Source: an uncultured Bacilli bacterium | Lineage (GTDB): Bacteria > Bacillota_I > Bacilli_A > RF39 > UBA660 | Length of the DNA stretch: 18,726 nt | Assembly (NCBI GenBank): GCA_947625425.1 | Contig: CANQOH010000024.1 | Span: 1-18,726, forward strand | Direction: 5' to 3' | Part shown: positions 14,958 through 18,726 of the stretch, in pieces | Numbering within the stretch: position 1 is the stretch's first letter | Layout of the letters: every line of letters begins with the position of its first letter | The notes under the pieces: model-generated | What the model was told of the DNA's origin: nothing | The model's database searches: none | Seen by the model: only the letters and a program-made list of their open reading frames with translations | Program-made: the position numbers and the translations under genes

Positions 14958-15250
14958 TATAATAATCCGCCTAATTGGCTACCATAAGCACCTAAGACAT
15001 TTTCTGTTTCTTTATCAATTTTACTCATTGCATCATTTACAGCAATTACAAACATATCTTCAATAATTTCCTTATCATCATTATCAATATCAGCTTTAAA
15101 TTTAACAGATACTAACTTCTTATCACCAGTAAAAACAACTTCAATTAACTCAGAATTACCAGTAAATTCCTTTTTATTTAATTCATCCTTCTTTTTTGTA
15201 ATATCTCTTTGCATTTTTTGTGCTTGTTGCATAATAGCTTGCATATTCAT
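14957..15250 (-). CDS. yaaK: Nucleoid-associated protein YaaK (YbaB/EbfC family)
   Basis: A 97-residue DNA-binding dimer of the YbaB/EbfC family. It begins MNMQAIMQQAQKMQRDITKK, has the central LIEVVFTGDKKLVSVKF sheet and ends AYGSQLGGLL, close to the family's usual C-terminus. It is placed between dnaX and recR in nearly all bacteria. GAGGG lies nine bases upstream of the ATG at 15250; the same site carries a GGGAAAT half-site of the Noc type. Confidence 0.95.
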   Translation of the reverse strand: MNMQAIMQQAQKMQRDITKKKDELNKKEFTGNSELIEVVFTGDKKLVSVKFKADIDNDDKEIIEDMFVIAVNDAMSKIDKETENVLGAYGSQLGGLL

Positions 15251-15267
15251 AATATATTTCCCTCTTT

Positions 15268-17004
15268 CTAATTTTCAACTTCATATGAACCAAAGATATC
15301 CATAGCAAGAGCTTCAGAATCGTCCAATTCAACACTCTGTTTATTATCTTCAGTTATAGAAGAATCATTTTCTTCTTCTATATAATTATATTTTATTTTA
15401 TTCTTTAAATTAAATCTATACTTTTCTGTTTCTTTTTTCCATAAATCATCATTAATAGCAGCAAACTTTAAATTATTTCCCGCAAATTCTTCAAAGTATT
15501 TTTCTAAATCATTAATTGACTTGTTAATAAGTTCATTAGTTGAATCAATCTTACTTTGAATTAGCACATACTTATCTGAAGCAGCTAATATAGAAGTATC
15601 AGCTAATAAAGAAATTAAATTTCGATCTTTATTCATTAAATAATTCATAAAATCAACCCATAAATCAGTTAATTCTTTCTTTTTCGACTTAGAAGCTTCA
15701 ACAAAACAATTATTTATACGTATCTCAAGATTAATTACAGGTTTAGAAACAACAGATAAATTTTCATTTTTTCCATCATTTAAAAGCTCTTTTAATTCTT
15801 CAGAGCTATTATTACTCTCATCTTCAACTACATCATTATTTCCCAAATCATCTTCGCTTGAGCTTTTAAATTCTTCAACTAAATTATTTCCCAAAGTATC
15901 TTTAATTTCTTTAACATTATTTCCCAAATCAACACTTTTTTCTTTTTTGTTGATTATCTCTTTATTAACTACATTATTTCCCGCTTTAATATATTTAAGT
16001 AAAACAATTTCAATTAAAGTATAGGGATCTATATTTAAATTAACATTAGATAAACATTCATTTAAATCAAATATTAAATTATATACATCATCAAAAGATA
16101 TTAAATGTTCTCCTGATTGAGACTTTATCTCAATAGCTATTTTCCTTAATTCATCAATCAATTTTTCAATAAATACTGAATAATTAGTACCACTATTCTT
16201 AATATTTCCCAAAATATCAATTAAAGTATTTGCGTCATTATTTTCTATACTTGTTAATAACTCATCAATCCTTTTAACAGAAACACTACCAAAATAATTT
16301 GATACCAAATCAATGGTTATTTCCGAATCATCATTTGATAATTGATCAAGCATACCCAAAGCATCACGCATTCCACCAGCAGATATTAAAGCGATTTCTT
16401 CTAACGCCTCATTAGTAATCTTAATCTTTTCCTCTTTACAAACAAATTTCAATCTGTTAATAAGTGCTTCTTTATTAACTGGCTTAAAATCAAAGCGCTG
16501 ACAACGAGATAATATCGTAATTGGAACCTTCTGAATATCAGTTGTTGCAAGAATAAATACTACATGAGAAGGAGGCTCCTCTAAAGTTAATAATAAAGCA
16601 TTAAATGCACTATCAGTAAGCATATGAACTTCATCTATAATATAAACTTTATATTTAGAAGATGAGGGAACCAACTTAACATTATTAATCAATTCCCTTA
16701 TCTGATCTACTCCATTATTAGAAGCTGCATCTATTTCAATAATATCTGGACTTTCCTTAAAAGAAAGACAACTAGAACATTCATTACATGGATTACCATT
16801 AACCGGATGCTCACAATTTAAAGCCTTAGCAAATATTTTAGCCGAACTAGTTTTACCTGTTCCACGAGGACCAGTAAATATATAAGCATGAGCGTGTTTA
16901 CCACTAATAATTGCGTTCTTAAGCATCTCAACAGTATATTCTTGACCTACAACATTTTCAAAGTCATCTGGGCGATATTTTCTATATAAAACTTTATAAT
17001 TCAT
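15268..17004 (-). CDS. dnaX: DNA polymerase III gamma/tau subunit
   Basis: A 578-residue clamp-loader ATPase that couples the clamp loader to the replicative polymerase. Seen are YRKYRPDDFENVVGQ at the start, Walker A GPRGTGKT (45-52), the zinc set C64, C73, C76, C79, the DEVH Walker B (123-126) and RCQRFDFK. Domain III follows to about 330. The region of about 341-400 is a charged linker with four copies of a Gly-Asn-Asn unit (one AGNN and three LGNN), encoded by TTATTTCCC on the plus strand; one more GNN is near 508 in the C-terminal region. Part of this linker is nearly identical at DNA level to the gyrA tail. The ATG at 17004 has AGGAGG upstream; the TTG at 17010 is not needed. First gene of dnaX-yaaK-recR. 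Confidence 0.96.
   Translation of the reverse strand: MNYKVLYRKYRPDDFENVVGQEYTVEMLKNAIISGKHAHAYIFTGPRGTGKTSSAKIFAKALNCEHPVNGNPCNECSSCLSFKESPDIIEIDAASNNGVDQIRELINNVKLVPSSSKYKVYIIDEVHMLTDSAFNALLLTLEEPPSHVVFILATTDIQKVPITILSRCQRFDFKPVNKEALINRLKFVCKEEKIKITNEALEEIALISAGGMRDALGMLDQLSNDDSEITIDLVSNYFGSVSVKRIDELLTSIENNDANTLIDILGNIKNSGTNYSVFIEKLIDELRKIAIEIKSQSGEHLISFDDVYNLIFDLNECLSNVNLNIDPYTLIEIVLLKYIKAGNNVVNKEIINKKEKSVDLGNNVKEIKDTLGNNLVEEFKSSSEDDLGNNDVVEDESNNSSEELKELLNDGKNENLSVVSKPVINLEIRINNCFVEASKSKKKELTDLWVDFMNYLMNKDRNLISLLADTSILAASDKYVLIQSKIDSTNELINKSINDLEKYFEEFAGNNLKFAAINDDLWKKETEKYRFNLKNKIKYNYIEEENDSSITEDNKQSVELDDSEALAMDIFGSYEVEN
15884..15929. repeat. 46-bp dispersed repeat, dnaX copy
   Basis: This segment matches 18204-18249 in gyrA at 41 of 46 positions and in the same frame. 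Both copies encode LGNNV-x-E-[IV]-x-D-[TS]-LGNN and carry two TTATTTCCCAAA units whose ATTTCCC cores start exactly 33 bp apart. Confidence 0.9.
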
Positions 17005-17025
17005 ATACAAACCCTCCTGTTGATA

Positions 17026-17034
17026 ATTATACCA
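17026..17034 (-). promoter_or_regulatory. Extended -10 promoter of dnaX
   Basis: A perfect TATAAT (17026-17031) preceded by TG and one base makes an extended -10 box 22 bases before the dnaX ATG. No good -35 is present because the tadA terminator occupies that space. dnaX can therefore be transcribed independently of tadA. Confidence 0.5.
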
Positions 17035-17035
17035 T

Positions 17036-17056
17036 AAAAAAAGAGGTTTTTACCTC
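17036..17056 (-). terminator. Rho-independent terminator after tadA
   Basis: GAGGT and ACCTC arms (17043-17047 and 17052-17056) with a 4-base loop, followed by seven T on the minus strand (17036-17042). The stem includes the tadA stop codon. The stem is short, so some readthrough into dnaX is likely. Confidence 0.75.
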
Positions 17057-17481
17057 ATATTGTTAAAAAAATTCAATAACAAATTTTCAAATAAATTCTT
17101 CTCGTTCTCATATCCATCAATTAATGTTTTATTAATAGCAAAATCATTAAAATGATCTATATTTTTCTGAGAAATAAAATAAAATACTTCATCAATACGA
17201 CATTTAGAAATAATCATTGAGCACATATCACAAGGTTCTAAAATAACAATCATCTTATAACCATCCAAACGCCAATCATGAATCTTCTTTTCAGCTTTTA
17301 AAATTGCACTAATTTCAGCATGACCTAATACATTATAACCTTTTTGACGACTATTACATGCATGAGAAACAATCTTACCTGATTGATCTAAAATAATCGC
17401 ACTAACAGGAATTTCTCCCCTTCTTTTAGCTTTATTTACATCTTTTATAAGTATATCAATTACCTTTTTATCTAATTTCAT
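17050..17481 (-). CDS. tadA: tRNA adenosine-34 deaminase TadA
   Basis: A 143-residue zinc deaminase that converts A34 to inosine in tRNA-Arg(ACG). The active-site motif HAE (54-56, with the catalytic Glu) and EPCDMC (82-87, two zinc Cys) are visible, as well as the WRL segment (70-72). Length is near the family norm. The ATG at 17481 is chosen because GGAG lies seven bases upstream. An in-frame codon at 17508 would begin inside the SRP RNA and is unlikely. TadA (yaaJ) is upstream of dnaX in B. subtilis too, but there the SRP RNA gene lies between the two; here the RNA lies upstream of tadA. Confidence 0.93.
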   Translation of the reverse strand: MKLDKKVIDILIKDVNKAKRRGEIPVSAIILDQSGKIVSHACNSRQKGYNVLGHAEISAILKAEKKIHDWRLDGYKMIVILEPCDMCSMIISKCRIDEVFYFISQKNIDHFNDFAINKTLIDGYENEKNLFENLLLNFFNNMR

Positions 17482-17502
17482 ATAAATACTCCATAAAAAA
17501 AT

Positions 17503-17573
17503 GTGCACACAAACAGAGATTGATGTGGCTGCTACCTTCCAGTCCTGACCAGGTTACAATATATTTGTTGCAC
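17503..17573 (-). ncRNA. ffs: Small SRP RNA (4.5S type)
   Basis: The minus strand contains the universal SRP domain IV sequence CTGGTCAGGACTGGAAGGTA, continued by GCAGCCA: GGAA tetraloop, symmetric loop (CAGGA opposite AGCAG) and flanking stem that binds Ffh. The ends GTGCAACAAA and TTTGTGTGCAC pair to close the hairpin with a single bulge. Six T follow (17495-17500), acting as a terminator. At about 71 nt it is a minimal form, shorter than the E. coli RNA and without an Alu domain, although many spore formers (B. subtilis scRNA) have a long form. The tadA Shine-Dalgarno begins only about 10 bases beyond its end. Confidence 0.95.
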
Positions 17574-17579
17574 GTATAG

Positions 17580-17608
17580 ATAATAACAAAAAAACTTATT
17601 TAAATCAA
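17580..17608 (-). promoter_or_regulatory. Sigma-A-type promoter of the SRP RNA
   Basis: TTGATT (17603-17608) and TATTAT (17580-17585) with a 17-base spacer end seven bases before the 5' end of the SRP RNA at 17573. A parS site lies 11 bases upstream of the -35 box. Confidence 0.65.
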
Positions 17609-17619
17609 CACTATTTTAA

Positions 17620-17635
17620 TGTTCCACGTGAAACA
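17620..17635 (+). promoter_or_regulatory. parS: parS site 1
   Basis: Exact TGTTCCACGTGAAACA, identical to a B. subtilis parS sequence bound by Spo0J/ParB. ParB loads here, spreads and recruits SMC to organise and segregate the origin region. Confidence 0.95.
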
Positions 17636-17666
17636 TGTGCACTTTTTTAAATATTACTATAAATAA

Positions 17667-17682
17667 TGTTCCACGTGAAACA
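17667..17682 (+). promoter_or_regulatory. parS: parS site 2
   Basis: Exact TGTTCCACGTGAAACA in the same orientation, 47 bp from site 1. Confidence 0.95.
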
Positions 17683-17712
17683 TCAATATTTTTTATTAAT
17701 ACTTATCAACAA

Positions 17713-17728
17713 CATTCCACGTGAAACA
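17713..17728 (+). promoter_or_regulatory. parS: parS-like site 3 (degenerate)
   Basis: CATTCCACGTGAAACA differs from the other copies at its first two bases. The central CACGTG core and the right half-site are intact. Spacing to site 2 is 46 bp, nearly the same as between sites 1 and 2. Weaker ParB binding is expected. Confidence 0.7.
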
Positions 17729-17756
17729 TATAATTAATTTTTAATATATAATAAGA

Positions 17757-17800
<44 letters not shown>

Positions 17801-17856
17801 TATAATACTAAAATATAAATTGAACCTTATATAATTTTGATTCATATTCTATTCAA

Positions 17857-17872
17857 TGTTCCACGTGAAACA
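17857..17872 (+). promoter_or_regulatory. parS: parS site 4
   Basis: Exact TGTTCCACGTGAAACA, same orientation, between the TAAA tract and the gyrA terminator. Confidence 0.95.
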
Positions 17873-17903
17873 TTTATTCACAATTAAATCAAAAATGAAA
17901 CAT

Positions 17904-17963
17904 AAAAAAAATAGGAAATAAGATGGGTAATTATTCACAAATTATTTTCTCGTTTCCTATTTT
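17904..17963 (-). terminator. Probable gyrA terminator
   Basis: AAAATAGGAAA (17908-17918) and TTTCCTATTTT (17953-17963) form an 11-bp stem around a 34-base loop, followed on the minus strand by eight T (17904-17911). The large loop and AT-rich stem make it weaker than the other terminators. It lies about 150 bases past the gyrA stop, so the transcript would include parS site 5. Confidence 0.55.
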
Positions 17964-17992
17964 AAAATTACATTTTTAATAAAATTCCTTTT

Positions 17993-18006
17993 ATTTCCCG
18001 AGAAAT
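17993..18006 (+). promoter_or_regulatory. NBS-like Noc site beside the parS cluster
   Basis: ATTTCCCGAGAAAT matches the Noc consensus at 13 of 14 positions. It lies between parS sites 4 and 5, 53 bp from site 5. Confidence 0.6.
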
Positions 18007-18058
18007 ATTTAAATATTAGTTATTAAAAATAAGCATATTTTTAATAATTCACACTCAA

Positions 18059-18074
18059 TGTTCCACGTGAAACA
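18059..18074 (+). promoter_or_regulatory. parS: parS site 5
   Basis: Exact TGTTCCACGTGAAACA, 36 bp downstream of the gyrA stop codon, same orientation as the other copies. Confidence 0.95.
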
Positions 18075-18109
18075 TTAGTTATTAATTAAGTTACTAATAA
18101 TGATTAACT

Positions 18110-18726
18110 TTAAATATCATCTTCTAGATCATCGGCAGGATCATCAATAATATCATCACTATTATAATCTAAATCATTTTCAACTTCTTCAGAATTATCA
18201 TTGTTATTTCCCAAACTATCATTAACTTCTTCTACATTATTTCCCAAATTAGTTTCACTAATATTGGTTTGGTTGTTAATAACTTCACTTTCTGCAGAAG
18301 TGTCATCTTCCTTCTCTTTATCTACTAAACAAATAGTAGCTACAGTATGTTCTTCTTTTAATCTAATTAATCTAACACCTTGAGTAACACGACCTAATGT
18401 ATTAATATTTTCTGTACCCATTCTCATAACCATACCAGAATCAGTAATAATAACTAAATCTGTATCAGGTCGAGCAATCTTAAATGAAGCAATATCGCCG
18501 TTTTTATCCGTAATACTAAGGGCTTTAACACCTTTACTACCACGTTTAGTCTCACGATAATCACGAACAGATGTTTGCTTACCATAACCTTTAACTGTAA
18601 CAATAATTACATTATCATCATCTGAAGCAATTTCAGCTCCAATGCACTTCGCGTCACCTAATTCAATTCCTTTAACACCAGATGCTGTTCTACCCATGAT
18701 ACGAACGTCATTTTCATTAAATTTAA
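18110..18726 (-). CDS. gyrA: DNA gyrase subunit A, C-terminal part (partial)
   Basis: The last roughly 205 residues of GyrA; the start lies beyond the right edge. The visible part contains final blades of the C-terminal beta-pinwheel that wraps DNA: FNENDVRIMGRTASGVKGIEL, KTKRG-like ETKRGSKGVKAL, DLVIITDSGMVMRM and LGRVTQGVRLIRL. After the last blade comes a low-complexity tail of about 75 residues rich in Asp, Glu and Asn, ending DDPADDLEDDI. Acidic GyrA tails modulate supercoiling in E. coli; a similar role is possible but not shown. The tail contains two LGNN units from the 46-bp repeat shared with dnaX. It distinguishes poorly between GyrA and ParC on sequence alone, but the origin-type context supports GyrA. 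Confidence 0.93.
   Translation of the reverse strand, partial: KFNENDVRIMGRTASGVKGIELGDAKCIGAEIASDDDNVIIVTVKGYGKQTSVRDYRETKRGSKGVKALSITDKNGDIASFKIARPDTDLVIITDSGMVMRMGTENINTLGRVTQGVRLIRLKEEHTVATICLVDKEKEDDTSAESEVINNQTNISETNLGNNVEEVNDSLGNNNDNSEEVENDLDYNSDDIIDDPADDLEDDI
18204..18249. repeat. 46-bp dispersed repeat, gyrA copy
   Basis: Partner of 15884-15929 in dnaX: 41 of 46 bases identical, same frame, both ATTTCCC cores 33 bp apart. It lies in the disordered acidic tail of GyrA. Confidence 0.9.

Noticed and set aside
15838..15982. CRISPR array for the regularly repeated TTATTTCCC units in dnaX
   Set aside because: Units are only about 12 bp, spacings vary (33, 48 and 57 bp) in steps of three, and they lie in frame inside an intact gene.
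17482..17508. An upstream start for tadA giving nine extra residues
   Set aside because: These codons overlap the SRP RNA 3' end, while the ATG at 17481 has a well-spaced ribosome binding site and matches the family's start.
18201..18383. A 60-codon plus-strand open frame
   Set aside because: Antisense to the gyrA tail; its repeated FPKL residues are just the reverse reading of the LGNN repeat.

Overview
The window is a compact, very AT-rich stretch from near the replication origin of a spore-forming member of the Bacillota, probably an AT-rich lineage of Bacilli or Erysipelotrichia. Nearly every gene runs on the minus strand, so the biological reading direction is right to left. The placement rests on these features: a gyrA-to-divIC gene order close to that around the Bacillus subtilis origin; the sporulation genes yabP, yabQ, yabG, spoVG, spoVT and bofA; a T-box leader; parS sites identical to the B. 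subtilis ParB/Spo0J consensus; and Noc-type binding sites, which are known mainly from Bacilli. TGA acts as a normal stop in several genes and Trp is encoded by TGG, so the code is standard rather than mycoplasma-like.

Layout in the direction of transcription. (1) The 3' part of gyrA (18726-18110), ending in an acidic tail. (2) A 536-bp gene-free region (17574-18109) with four perfect and one degenerate parS sites, one near-perfect Noc site, DnaA-box-like nonamers, an 11-unit TAAA microsatellite, the gyrA terminator and the promoter of a compact SRP RNA. (3) A DNA-metabolism and RNA-processing block: SRP RNA, tadA, dnaX, yaaK (ebfC), recR, bofA, holB, ricT and trmN6 (yabB). (4) pth-mfd-spoVT, which in B. 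subtilis lies further along the chromosome. (5) A Met-type T-box leader in front of a broken dUTPase-like gene and metG. (6) A 207-bp gap packed with Noc-type sites. (7) tatD, a 3D-domain cell-wall protein, rsmA, yabG (split by a +1 shift at a CCC-TGA stop), veg, spoVG, yabP, yabQ and divIC. (8) The start of a TnpB gene of the IS200/IS605 group, running off the left edge.

The genes fall into three linked functions. DnaX, HolB, RecR, EbfC, Mfd and GyrA replicate, repair and shape DNA. SRP RNA, TadA, MetG, Pth, RsmA, TrmN6 and RicT support translation and RNA maturation. SpoVG, SpoVT, YabP, YabQ, YabG and BofA belong to sporulation, while DivIC and the 3D protein belong to division and wall metabolism.

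The most notable signal is at the DNA level. The Noc consensus ATTTCCCGGGAAAT occurs once perfectly and several times in near form, and its half-site ATTTCCC is enriched and strand-biased across the window. Half-sites sit in frame as recurrent Gly-Asn-Asn codons, mostly Leu-Gly-Asn-Asn, in DnaX and GyrA. A 46-bp repeat carrying two half-sites 33 bp apart is shared by these two otherwise unrelated genes. The second notable signal is the pair of +1 frame breaks (yabG and the dUTPase-like gene), each at a TGA followed by C.
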